From Nocardia sp. NBC_01329 (GTDB taxonomy: Bacteria > Actinomycetota > Actinomycetes > Mycobacteriales > Mycobacteriaceae), in contig NZ_CP108381.1 in assembly GCF_035956715.1 (NCBI RefSeq), forward strand, positions 496,001 to 560,000: a DNA stretch of 64,000 bases, in the 5' to 3' direction. The notes below the pieces were generated by a model. That model was not told the DNA's origin. It saw only the letters and a list, made by a program, of their open reading frames with translations, and did no database searches. Shown one piece after another: positions 17,922 through 26,373 of the stretch; within the stretch, counting starts at the first letter, position 1, and each line of letters opens with the position of its first letter. The translations under genes were made by a program, and so were the position numbers.

Positions 17922-18623
17922 ATGGGAGCACAGTCACCCGCCGGGTTGGGTGTAACACCGAGCGATTCGTCCAGTTCGCTGATTCCCGCCGATCATGCCG
18001 GCGTGACCGACCTGTTCGCCGTACTCGCCTACGGCGAGATATCCGCGTTCTACCGGCTGAGCGAGGAAGCCTCACTGTCACCGAGTTTGCACGGCAAGGT
18101 CGCGGTGGCGCGGATGGCGGCAGCCGAACTCGCGCATTTCGAACGTCTCGACCTGGCACTGACCGCGCGCGGCGCCGATGTGTACGCAGCGATGGCCCCG
18201 TTCACGCGGGCGCTCGACGACTACCATCGCTCCACCGACCCGTCCACCTGGCTGGAGTCGATGGTCAAATTCCATGTCGGCGACGGGATCGCCGCCGACT
18301 TCTACCGTGAGATCGCCGGTGCCCTGAGCCCGGACGTGGCGGCCGTCGTCCGCGACGTACTCGCCGACACCGGTCATTCCGAATTCGTCGTGGAAGAAGT
18401 CCGCCGGGCCGTCGCGACCAGTCGATCCGAGCGCGACCGGCTGACCCTGTGGGGCCGGCGGTTGCTCGGTGAAGCGATCACCCAGGCCCAGTACGTGATG
18501 GCGCAACGCGATGAACTCACCGAACTGGTCCTGGCGGCCACCGGCGATCTGAACGGTATCGCCACGCTGTTCGAACATATGCAGACAGCGCATGCGGAGC
18601 GGATGGCCGTCCTGGGCCTCTGA
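17922..18623 (+). CDS. ferritin-like-fold protein, Rv3210c type
   Basis: A 233-residue all-helical protein with the ferritin-like four-helix fold. Glu/His pairs of a possible di-iron site occur in GEISAFYRL, AAAELAHFERL and TGHSEFVVEEV. Related proteins are annotated as MiaE-like hydroxylases, but hydroxylase activity has not been shown for this branch as far as I know. ATG 17922 with GGAG five bases upstream is clear; the frame is open further upstream but overlaps the hydrolase. In M. tuberculosis the counterpart Rv3210c sits between the helicase and DUF3107 genes, as here. Function is inferred only from fold. Confidence 0.85.
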   Translation: MGAQSPAGLGVTPSDSSSSLIPADHAGVTDLFAVLAYGEISAFYRLSEEASLSPSLHGKVAVARMAAAELAHFERLDLALTARGADVYAAMAPFTRALDDYHRSTDPSTWLESMVKFHVGDGIAADFYREIAGALSPDVAAVVRDVLADTGHSEFVVEEVRRAVATSRSERDRLTLWGRRLLGEAITQAQYVMAQRDELTELVLAATGDLNGIATLFEHMQTAHAERMAVLGL

Positions 18624-18765
18624 CCCCTCGTGGCGAGCGACGGTGTCGATCGTGCCGCGGACGATGAGGCCGCCGGCCTTGCCGGTCGGCCGACTCGGTC
18701 AGGTCCGAGCACCCTGACCGAGGTGGACCCACTCACGCCGGCCCGGGCGCAACCCCGCACACACC

Positions 18766-18922
18766 TCCCGCCTTCTCCGGATGGTCGGCATCCATGGTCG
18801 GGGCCCGCCCCGATTCTGGAGCGACGAAGCGAAGGAGCGCAGCGACTGAGCGCAGGAGTGAAGAATCGGGGTTGATAGGGCCCCGACCCCGCGGCGCCGA
18901 AGGCGCCGCCATAAACACTGTT
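18766..18922 (+). repeat. dispersed intergenic repeat, copy C
   Basis: The clearest copy: CTCCGGATGGTCGGCATCCA, then arms GGTCGGGGCCCGCCCCGATT and AATCGGGGTTGATAGGGCCC around a 46-base stretch of GAGCGA-like units, then the hairpin GCGGCGCCGAAGGCGCCGC and ATAAACACTGT. It lies in the 390-base gap upstream of the DUF3107 gene; I see nothing else in that gap. Confidence 0.75.
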
Positions 18923-19013
18923 CGCTGACAGCGCACCCCGTCGTGTGTCCGGGGTGGGGTGGCTGAACTAGCCTTACTGGGACAGCACAGGACTCTAGGT
19001 TCGGAGGTTGGCC

Positions 19014-19241
19014 GTGGAGGTCAAGATCGGTATTTCGGATAGCCCGCGTGAACTCGTCATCGCCAGTGCGCAGAGTCCGGAGGAGGTCGAGGCTCTGGTT
19101 TCCGAGGCGCTGGGTTCCGCGAGCGGCGTGCTGGCACTCGCCGACGAGAAGGGCCGTAAGTACCTGATCCAGGCCGGCAAGGTCGCCTATGTGGAGATCG
19201 GTGCGGTGACCGGCGGCCGGGTGGGTTTCGCGGCGGTCTGA
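19014..19241 (+). CDS. DUF3107 family protein (TB9.4-like)
   Basis: A 75-residue protein matching the start of M. tuberculosis Rv3208A (TB9.4), with the same opening (MEVKIGISDSPREL) and the core LADEKGRKYLIQAGKVAYVE, but a shorter C-terminus (ending GGRVGFAAV). GTG 19014 has GGAGG with six-base spacing; the TTG six bases upstream is less likely. The fold is probably a small alpha/beta domain; function is unknown across the family. A repeat copy lies directly upstream and a strong hairpin directly downstream, and the TetR gene is convergent. As in mycobacteria, it neighbours a TetR regulator and the ferritin-like protein. Confidence 0.88.
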   Translation: MEVKIGISDSPRELVIASAQSPEEVEALVSEALGSASGVLALADEKGRKYLIQAGKVAYVEIGAVTGGRVGFAAV

Positions 19242-19261
19242 GTTCTGATCCCGAACGAACC

Positions 19262-19293
19262 GAAGCCCCCGCCGGACGACCGGTGGGGGCTTC
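19262..19293. terminator. bidirectional hairpin terminator (DUF3107 / TetR)
   Basis: GAAGCCCCCGCCGG, an ACGA loop, and CCGGTGGGGGCTTC form a 14-bp stem with one G-U, between convergent genes and 21 bases after the DUF3107 stop. Confidence 0.82.
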
Positions 19294-19315
19294 GTCGTAT
19301 CTGCGGTCGCGTGGA

Positions 19316-20173
<858 letters not shown>

Positions 20174-20201
20174 TTACGGCGGGTTGTGAGAGTGTGGAAC
20201 T

Positions 20202-21251
20202 GTGACCGACCGACCGGAAAACCTCTCCGGCAGCGGGCGCAGCGCGCACCGCCCCCAGGATTCAGAGCTCGCGGTCGCCGCGAGGACGGTGCCGACGTCG
20301 CACGACGAGGCATCCAGGGAGCCGTTGTCGGCGCGCCGGGACCCGGTCGGTGATCCGCCGCCGGTGGCCAGGCTCGCGGCCGGTGGTCGACGGCGACGGC
20401 ATCGGTTAGTGCTGTCCCGGTATGGCTGGCGGGTGTATGCGCTGCCGGTTCTGGTGGTGTTGACGGTGTTCGTGGTGGTCGACGCGGCGCGGACCGGTAC
20501 CGGCCGGACCGCCGATCCGATCGAGCCGGGTTTCGGGGCGCTCGGGCCGCCCCCGGCGAGCGCCGGGGTCATCGGTGCGCCGCCGGGCGACGGCAGTTTC
20601 CCGGAGGATCTGCCGATCGGGGCATTGCCCGAGGGCGGGAAGTTCACAGAGACCGGTAAGGGCAGCTGGCGGATCATCCCGGGCACTTCGCCCCGGGTGG
20701 GTGCGGGTGAGCAGTACACCTTCACCTATACGGTCGAGGTCGAGAACGGTATCGACACACGCAATTTCGGCGGCGACGATTCGGTGGCCCGCTTGGTCGA
20801 ATCGACCCTCGGCAACCCGAAGAGCTGGGTGCACGACCGCAAGTTCGCGTTCCAACGGGTCGACCGCGGGGTACCCGATTTCCGGATCTCGCTCACCGCC
20901 CGGGGGACCGCCCGCGCGGCCTGTGGTTTCGATATCCCCATCGACTCCTCGTGCTACAACTCCGACGAGGCGCGGGTGGTGTTGTCCGAGGCGCGCTGGG
21001 TGCGCGGGGCTCCGGCGTTCGACGGCGATATCGGCTCCTACCGGCAGTACCAGGTCAACCATGAGGTAGGGCACGCGATCGGCTATCACGAGCATCAGCC
21101 GTGCGAGAGCGAGGGCGGCCTGGCCCCGGTGATGATGCAGCAGACCTTCGGTACCGCCAACAATGAGATCGCCGCGCTGGATCCGTACGGTGTGGTGCCG
21201 ATGGACGGGAAGACCTGCCGCTTCAACCCTTGGCCGTATCCGCGCGGCTGA
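20202..21251 (+). CDS. DUF3152 membrane-anchored zinc metalloprotease-like protein
   Basis: 349 residues. A basic, disordered cytoplasmic tail (1-75) precedes one membrane helix (about 76-95), a Pro/Gly-rich linker, then a secreted domain. The domain carries HEVGHAIGYHEH starting at residue 287, a zincin motif (HExxH) with additional histidines that could complete the zinc site. Two pairs of cysteines (CGFDIPIDSSC; QPCESE with KTC near the end) suggest disulfides, consistent with an extracytoplasmic site. Catalytic activity has not been demonstrated for DUF3152 to my knowledge. The start is GTG 20202. Counterpart of Rv3207c and likewise upstream of moeZ. A 26-bp tandem repeat begins right after its stop codon. 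Confidence 0.86.
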   Translation: MTDRPENLSGSGRSAHRPQDSELAVAARTVPTSHDEASREPLSARRDPVGDPPPVARLAAGGRRRRHRLVLSRYGWRVYALPVLVVLTVFVVVDAARTGTGRTADPIEPGFGALGPPPASAGVIGAPPGDGSFPEDLPIGALPEGGKFTETGKGSWRIIPGTSPRVGAGEQYTFTYTVEVENGIDTRNFGGDDSVARLVESTLGNPKSWVHDRKFAFQRVDRGVPDFRISLTARGTARAACGFDIPIDSSCYNSDEARVVLSEARWVRGAPAFDGDIGSYRQYQVNHEVGHAIGYHEHQPCESEGGLAPVMMQQTFGTANNEIAALDPYGVVPMDGKTCRFNPWPYPRG

Positions 21252-21254
21252 GGC

Positions 21255-21345
21255 CGGCGCACGTGACACCGCGGCTGAGCTCGCGCACGTGACACCGCGG
21301 CTGAGCTCGCGCACATGCCACCGCGGCTGAGCCCGCGCACACGAG
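21255..21345 (+). repeat. 26-bp tandem repeat after the DUF3152 gene
   Basis: Units beginning GCGCAC at 21255, 21281, 21307 and 21333 (period 26, about 3.5 copies; body GTGACACCGCGGCTGAGCTC, the last copies diverged). Each unit repeats the gene's own last codons and stop, CGCGGCTGAG. The rest of the gap to 21500 shows GGAAG-N18-GTT at 21360-21385, a possible weak SigH-like promoter. Confidence 0.8.
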
Positions 21346-21499
21346 ACCGGGCAACCCCGGGAAGAATGGTTCCCGCGGCGGCGTTGTACGGAAAACCTAC
21401 GCCGGTGTGGGTGCGGGTCACAGCGGCTACGGGTCACCGGGAACGCACAGCACCCGCGCACACCACATCCGGCTATTTCGATACGAGGAGTTCGAAGAC

Positions 21500-22681
21500 G
21501 TGTCATCACCGCAGTCCCTGCCCCCACTTGTGGAGCCCGCCGTCGAGCTGACCAGGGACGAGGTCGCCCGTTACAGCCGTCACCTGATCATCCCCGATCT
21601 CGGGATGGACGGGCAGAAACGGTTGAAGAACGCGAAGGTGCTCGTGATCGGCGCCGGCGGGTTGGGTTCCCCGGCGCTGCTCTACCTGGCCGCGGCAGGG
21701 GTGGGCACTCTCGGCATCGTCGAGTTCGACGAGGTGGACGCCTCCAATTTGCAGCGGCAGGTCATCCACGGTGAATCCGATATCGGCCGTCCCAAGGCCG
21801 ATAGTGCTCGCGATTCCATTCTGGAGATCAACTCCGGGATCGATGTGCGGCTGCACAAGATCCGGCTGGAGCCGGAGAACGCGGTGGAACTGTTCGCCGA
21901 ATACGACCTGATCGTCGACGGCACCGACAACTTCGCGACCCGCTATCTGGTCAACGACGCCGCGGTACTGGCCGGCAAACCGTATGTGTGGGGTTCGATC
22001 TACCGGTTCGAGGGCCAGGTCTCGGTGTTCTGGGAGGACGCTCCGGACGGCCGCGGGATCAACTATCGGGACCTTTATCCGGAGGCCCCGCCGCCCGGAA
22101 TGGTGCCGTCCTGCGCCGAGGGCGGCGTGCTGGGGGTGCTGTGCGCCTCCATCGGTTCGGTCATGGTGACCGAGGCCATCAAACTGATCACCGGTATCGG
22201 CGACCCGCTGCTGGGCCGGCTCATGGTGTACGACGCACTCGATATGAGCTACCGGACCATCAAATTGCGTCGTGATCCCGCGCGTCAGCCGATTACCGAA
22301 TTGATCGATTACGAGGCGTTCTGCGGTGTGGTGTCCGAGGAGGGCCAGGCCGCGGCTGCCGGTTCCACCGTGACCGCCCGCGAGCTCAAGGAGCTGCTCG
22401 ACGCCGGCGATGTGGAGTTGATCGATGTGCGTGAACCCGTCGAGTGGGACATCGTGCACATCGAGGGCGCGACCCTGATACCGAAGGATCGCATCCTCTC
22501 GGGTGAGGCGCTGGCGGAGCTGCCGCAGAACCGCAAGATCGTGCTGCACTGCAAGACGGGTGTCCGGTCGGCCGAAGCCTTGGCCGCGCTCAAGCAGGCG
22601 GGTTTCGCCGACGCGACACATCTGCAGGGCGGGGTCATCGCCTGGGCTCACCAGGTGGATCCTTCGCTGCCGGTGTACTGA
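21500..22681 (+). CDS. moeZ: adenylyltransferase/sulfurtransferase MoeZ (ThiF-rhodanese)
   Basis: 393 residues, one more than M. tuberculosis MoeZ (Rv3206c). The E1-like ThiF/MoeB domain has the ATP loop GAGGLG (51-56), the core arginine/aspartate region DEVDASNLQRQVIH, and Cys205 in PSCAEGG. The C-terminal rhodanese domain carries the sulfur-bearing Cys351 in HCKTGVRS. The zinc-binding CxxC pairs of E. coli MoeB are absent, as in mycobacterial MoeZ. It adenylates and thiocarboxylates small sulfur carriers (MoaD2 for molybdopterin, CysO for cysteine). GTG 21500 has GAGGAG nine bases upstream. Co-occurrence with the mobA-moeA fusion in this window fits a molybdenum-cofactor demand. Confidence 0.94.
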   Translation: MSSPQSLPPLVEPAVELTRDEVARYSRHLIIPDLGMDGQKRLKNAKVLVIGAGGLGSPALLYLAAAGVGTLGIVEFDEVDASNLQRQVIHGESDIGRPKADSARDSILEINSGIDVRLHKIRLEPENAVELFAEYDLIVDGTDNFATRYLVNDAAVLAGKPYVWGSIYRFEGQVSVFWEDAPDGRGINYRDLYPEAPPPGMVPSCAEGGVLGVLCASIGSVMVTEAIKLITGIGDPLLGRLMVYDALDMSYRTIKLRRDPARQPITELIDYEAFCGVVSEEGQAAAAGSTVTARELKELLDAGDVELIDVREPVEWDIVHIEGATLIPKDRILSGEALAELPQNRKIVLHCKTGVRSAEALAALKQAGFADATHLQGGVIAWAHQVDPSLPVY

Positions 22682-22869
22682 GCCACGATCCACAACCGGA
22701 CCCATCGGACCGCCGGGGACGTCGCTGACCTGCGCGTGAACGGCGGAAGGGTGCCGGTGGCGAGGCAGCATCGTGTCTGGTGGACGGCGCGCGCCATGGC
22801 GGGTCGCGGCCCTGCTACGACACGGTGTGGCGCGGTAGCGGGGCCCGATGGCGGGAGTACGGTACGGCC

Positions 22870-23724
22870 GTGACCACCACTGTCGAACCCCCCGAGCATG
22901 TGCGGGCCACGTACGGTCTGCGGGAAATGACCCCCGTCGCCCTCGGCGACTGGGAGGGCGGCTGGCGCCTCGGTGATGTGGTGCTCAGCCCCGTCGCCGA
23001 CCACGCCCGGGCGGCCTGGTCCGCCAAAGCCCGGGAGAGCCTGCGGGTGGACGGGCTGCGGCTGGCTCGGCCGGTGCGGGCCACCGACGGTCGGTATGTG
23101 GTGTCGGGCTGGCGGTGCGACACCTTCATGCCAGGGTGCCCGGAGCCGCGGCACGACGAGGTGGTCTCGGTCTCGCTGCGGCTGCACAAGGCGACCGCCA
23201 CTTTGGAACGGCCCAGGTTCCTGTCTCAGCCGCCGGTCACCCCGTGGCTGGACGTGGATGTTTTCGTGGCCGCGGACCGTGCGGCATGGGAAGCGGTGCC
23301 GCTGCGCACGCTGCGCGCGGCGGGCGCGGTGATGGAGAACTCGCCGGACGGGCGCCACAGCTTGGAGCTGATCGGTCAGCTGGCCACGTTGCGCAAGCCG
23401 GTGCGTACTCCGCCGCAGTTGGTGCACGGCGATCTGTTCGGCACCGTGCTGTTCGCCGGTGCGCAGACGCCCGCGCTCACCGATCTCACCCCCTACTGGC
23501 GGCCGCCGGCGTGGGCGGCGGGTGTGGTGGTGGTGGACGCATTGTCCTGGGGCGGGGCCGACGACGGTCTGCTGGAACGCTGGTCCGATCTGCCGGAATG
23601 GCCGCAGATGCTGTTGCGCGCGGTGATGTTCCGGCTGGCGGTGCATGTTCTGCATCCGCGATCCACACCGGAAGCACTGCCGGGGCTGGTCCGGACGGCG
23701 GACATGGTGCGATTCTTGCTCTGA
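22870..23724 (+). CDS. TIGR02569-family protein, phosphotransferase-like
   Basis: A 284-residue actinobacterial protein of unknown role, counterpart of Rv3205c and next to moeZ there too. QLVHGDLFGTVLFAG resembles the catalytic HGDL..N/F segment of aminoglycoside-phosphotransferase/choline-kinase folds, and DLTPYWRPPAWAAGVVVVDA resembles the following metal-binding D region. An N-terminal strand set (GLREMTPVALGDWEGGWRLG) looks like a glycine-rich nucleotide loop. I therefore infer a kinase-like fold but no substrate. GTG 22870 is preceded by TACGGT ending six bases before it and no Shine-Dalgarno, which fits a leaderless start. It is convergent with the narK gene. Confidence 0.8.
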   Translation: MTTTVEPPEHVRATYGLREMTPVALGDWEGGWRLGDVVLSPVADHARAAWSAKARESLRVDGLRLARPVRATDGRYVVSGWRCDTFMPGCPEPRHDEVVSVSLRLHKATATLERPRFLSQPPVTPWLDVDVFVAADRAAWEAVPLRTLRAAGAVMENSPDGRHSLELIGQLATLRKPVRTPPQLVHGDLFGTVLFAGAQTPALTDLTPYWRPPAWAAGVVVVDALSWGGADDGLLERWSDLPEWPQMLLRAVMFRLAVHVLHPRSTPEALPGLVRTADMVRFLL

Positions 23725-23765
23725 GCGGGAACTCGCACAGCGACACCGGAGGACGGTGAGGTACC

Positions 23766-23805
23766 GGATGGCGCCCGGCCGGTATGGACCGGCCGGGCCC
23801 CATCC
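23766..23805. terminator. hairpin terminator between convergent genes
   Basis: GGATGG-c-GCCCGGCCGG, loop TATGGA, CCGGCCGGGC-c-CCATCC: a 10-bp perfect inner stem and 6-bp outer stem separated by one C-C mismatch, midway between the TIGR02569 gene and narK. Confidence 0.75.
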
Positions 23806-23821
23806 CTGGACCATGAAGCCC

Positions 23822-25321
23822 TCAGACGTTGGCGTGGGCCAGTGACGGAACCCGGCCCACCGCGAACGCGGTGCGGCTGTAGCACCACCAGGTGACCCCG
23901 CCCATCACCAGGAACGCGGCGGCATAGGCCCAGAACGCGGGCGCCATGGTGCCGAAGTGGGTGTTGGACAGCCGCAGAGCCTGCTGGAGCACGAAACCGC
24001 CGAATGCGCCGACCGCGCCGATGACGCCGATGGCCGCGCCCGCCTGCCGCTTCGCCGAAGCGGCCGCTTCCGCCGGCTCCAGACCATCATCGGAGACGTA
24101 TCTCTTCGACTCGGCGCTGAAGATGGACGGGATCATCCGGTAGGTGGAACCGTTGCCGATCCCGGCGAGCACGAACAGCATCAGGAAGGCGAGCAGGTAC
24201 AGCGGGAAGCTCTTCATCTCCAGGGCGGCCATGATGAGAGCGACCGCCACAGCCATCGCGCCGAACACCATGATGGTGATCTTCGCTCCGCCGCCCAGTT
24301 TGTCCGAGAGCCAGCCGCCGAACGGCCGGGAGAAAGAGCCGACCAGCGCACCGAGGAAGGCGAGATTGCCGAGGGTGGTGATCCAGCCGATACTCGCCAG
24401 GTCCGGGAAGTTGGCCTTGATGAGCGTGGGGAAGGCGAACGAGAACCCGATGAACGATCCGAAGGTGCCGATGTACAGGAACGCCATCACCCAGGTGTGG
24501 TGGTTGGTCAGCGCGGGTTTGTAGGAGCGTCCGTCGGATCTCGCGGTGGACAGGCTGTCCATATAGCGCAGCGCGCCGAACGCGGCGGCCAGTATGAACG
24601 GGATCCACACCGATATCGACAGGGTGATGCCGAACCGGTATCCGGCGGCGTCCTTCGCGGTCAGATAAGTGCCCAGCGTGATCAGCAGTGGCACCAGCAA
24701 CTGGGTCTGCGCGACGCCGAGATTGCCGCCCGCGGCATTGATCCCGAGCGCCGCCCCCTTCTTGCCGTCGGGGAAGAAGAACGAGATATTCGCCATCGAC
24801 GAGGAGAAATTTCCGCCGCCGAAGCCGGACAGCGCGGCCAGGCCCACGAAAACCCACATCGGGGTATCGGGCTGGTTGACGAAGTAGATCAGGCCCAGGG
24901 TGGGGATGAGCAGCATCGCGGCACTGAAGGCGGTGAAGGCCCGGCCGCCGAATCGCGGGATGGCGAATGTGTAGGGGATGCGCAGGGTCGAACCGACCAG
25001 TGTCGGAATGGAAGTGAGCAGCAGCGCGTTGCTGACCGCGGCCGGGTCGCCCTTGCCGAGGCCGTCGAGGAAAGCGAATCCGGCGGCGCCCATTCCGGTG
25101 ACGACGCTGGCCCACAGGACCCAGATGCTGAATCCGAGATTCTCCGCGAATACCGAGAACAGCAGGTTCTTCCGGGCGGTACGATCGGCGCCGGATTTCC
25201 AGAACCGTTCGTTGTCGGGTTCCCACCGATCGATCCAGCGACCCCGGCGCCGATGGGTGAAAGTCGTTGCCGTATCGGTTGATCTATGGCCGGTGTCGGC
25301 TAGCGCGGTCAGCGCGGTCAT
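23822..25321 (-). CDS. narK: nitrate/nitrite transporter, NarK family
   Basis: 499 residues with about 12 membrane helices, a major-facilitator carrier of the nitrate/nitrite porter family. The nitrate signature GFGGGNFSSSMANISFFFP lies in helix 5, and a second glycine-rich signature is GIGNGSTYRMIPSIF in helix 11; these line the substrate pore. It could import nitrate or export nitrite. ATG 25321 with AGAGG upstream was chosen (MTALTALADTG); the frame is open upstream only as noise. It is transcribed away from the GntR gene and toward moeZ, in a block of nitrate/nitrite genes that mycobacteria lack at this site. A second NarK lies at 27778. Confidence 0.92.
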   Translation of the reverse strand: MTALTALADTGHRSTDTATTFTHRRRGRWIDRWEPDNERFWKSGADRTARKNLLFSVFAENLGFSIWVLWASVVTGMGAAGFAFLDGLGKGDPAAVSNALLLTSIPTLVGSTLRIPYTFAIPRFGGRAFTAFSAAMLLIPTLGLIYFVNQPDTPMWVFVGLAALSGFGGGNFSSSMANISFFFPDGKKGAALGINAAGGNLGVAQTQLLVPLLITLGTYLTAKDAAGYRFGITLSISVWIPFILAAAFGALRYMDSLSTARSDGRSYKPALTNHHTWVMAFLYIGTFGSFIGFSFAFPTLIKANFPDLASIGWITTLGNLAFLGALVGSFSRPFGGWLSDKLGGGAKITIMVFGAMAVAVALIMAALEMKSFPLYLLAFLMLFVLAGIGNGSTYRMIPSIFSAESKRYVSDDGLEPAEAAASAKRQAGAAIGVIGAVGAFGGFVLQQALRLSNTHFGTMAPAFWAYAAAFLVMGGVTWWCYSRTAFAVGRVPSLAHANV

Positions 25322-25639
25322 CGGGGTCCCTCTCGTCGTTACCCGATCCCCCGGACCGGGGTTGCCCGGCCGCGGCAGCGGGGCGGTCGAGTGCGATGTT
25401 GTGATGTGAGAAAACGCTAGAAGCCGGGTGTTTCGATGAAATAGCGCGCAATGACGATCGCCACAAATCCCGCTCACGGAACGAGAACACCCGGGTGATC
25501 GGTCCGTAACCTCGCTGGAACCCGGCCAGGATCGCTTCCGAGGGTGATGTGTTCGGGGTGCGGGGCAGGTGGACGCGCCCGGCTGGAGCGAAGGCGAAGG
25601 TACGCCGGGACGACTGCCCCGGCACACTCGCCTGATGAG
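25322..25639. other. 318-base gap between narK and the GntR gene
   Basis: It contains the narK promoter region (minus strand). The only A/T-rich patch is near 25405-25480 (GAAACGCTAG-type sequences in reverse). I searched for GlnR-type GTNAC-N6-GAAAC pairs and found none with correct spacing. No gene or repeat is recognisable. Confidence 0.35.
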
Positions 25640-26308
25640 TCAGTGGCCCGGGTAGTCGGCCAGCAGGGTGTCGAGGAAACAGCGGGTTGTCCGGGCGGCC
25701 CGTTCGGCATCGCCGTCGACGATCGCCTGCACCAGTTCGCCGTGTTCGGCGGCGTACCAACTGTCGATCCGGTCGGTACGCGACCGGATCCCGGATTCGA
25801 TGTAACCGAGCAGCGATTCGTAGAACTCGATGTACACGGCGTTACCACTGGCGAGCACGATCGCCCGGTGCAACTGGACGTCGGCCTCGATGGCCGCGGT
25901 CCGGTCTACTCGCCAGAGCCGGTTGCGATCGTCGAGTAGCCGGCGCAGGGTGGCGATATCGGAGTCGTCGCGCCGGTGCGCGGCCAATGCGGCGGCGGTG
26001 GCCTCGATACCGTGGCGTAGTTCCAGGACATCGCGTTCGGCGGCCTCGGCGAAGTATTTGGCTAGGGTCCCGCCCACTTCCGAGGTCGCGATGACGTAGG
26101 TACCGGAGCCCTGCCGCCGTTCCAGCATGCCGGCATGGACCAGTGCCTGAACGGCTTCGCGTAGGGTGTTGCGGCCGGTGCCGGTGAGTTCGGCCAGTTC
26201 GGGTTCGGTGGGGATCCGCGTCCCGATCGGCCAGCGTCCCGAGCGGATATCCTCTTTGAGTTGCTCGGTTACCTGGGCGATGAGGCTGGTGCGGCGCACG
26301 CTTTGCAC
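25640..26308 (-). CDS. GntR-family (FadR/FCD) transcriptional regulator
   Basis: 222 residues: an N-terminal winged helix (1-72; PTEPELAELTGTGRNTLREA is the recognition region) and a C-terminal FCD ligand domain (about 85-215), whose metal/ligand histidines and acids are seen in EADVQLHRAIV and AAEHGELVQAI. FCD regulators usually respond to small carboxylates. The start is GTG 26308. It is divergent from the CynX-like transporter; the perfect inverted repeat TCATAGG-N5-CCTATGA between them (26348-26366) is the obvious operator. I infer that it represses that transporter and probably itself; the inducer would be the transported compound. Confidence 0.92.
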   Translation of the reverse strand: MQSVRRTSLIAQVTEQLKEDIRSGRWPIGTRIPTEPELAELTGTGRNTLREAVQALVHAGMLERRQGSGTYVIATSEVGGTLAKYFAEAAERDVLELRHGIEATAAALAAHRRDDSDIATLRRLLDDRNRLWRVDRTAAIEADVQLHRAIVLASGNAVYIEFYESLLGYIESGIRSRTDRIDSWYAAEHGELVQAIVDGDAERAARTTRCFLDTLLADYPGH

Positions 26309-26338
26309 GGCAACAGAGTACCGCCCATCACAATCTTA

Positions 26339-26373
26339 TTGCCCCACTCATAGGGTCATCCTATGATTTCTCG
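26339..26373 (+). promoter_or_regulatory. promoter and GntR operator of the CynX-like transporter
   Basis: TTGCCC (26339-26344), 17 bases, TATGAT (26362-26367), six bases, then the GTG start at 26374: a sigma-70 promoter for a leaderless mRNA. The -10 lies inside the perfect inverted repeat TCATAGG-N5-CCTATGA (26348-26366), so a bound GntR dimer would block polymerase directly. Confidence 0.78.

Noticed and set aside
25322..25639. GlnR box upstream of narK
   Set aside because: Partial GTCAT and GAAAC elements are present, but the spacing is off by one base and the other half-sites are missing.
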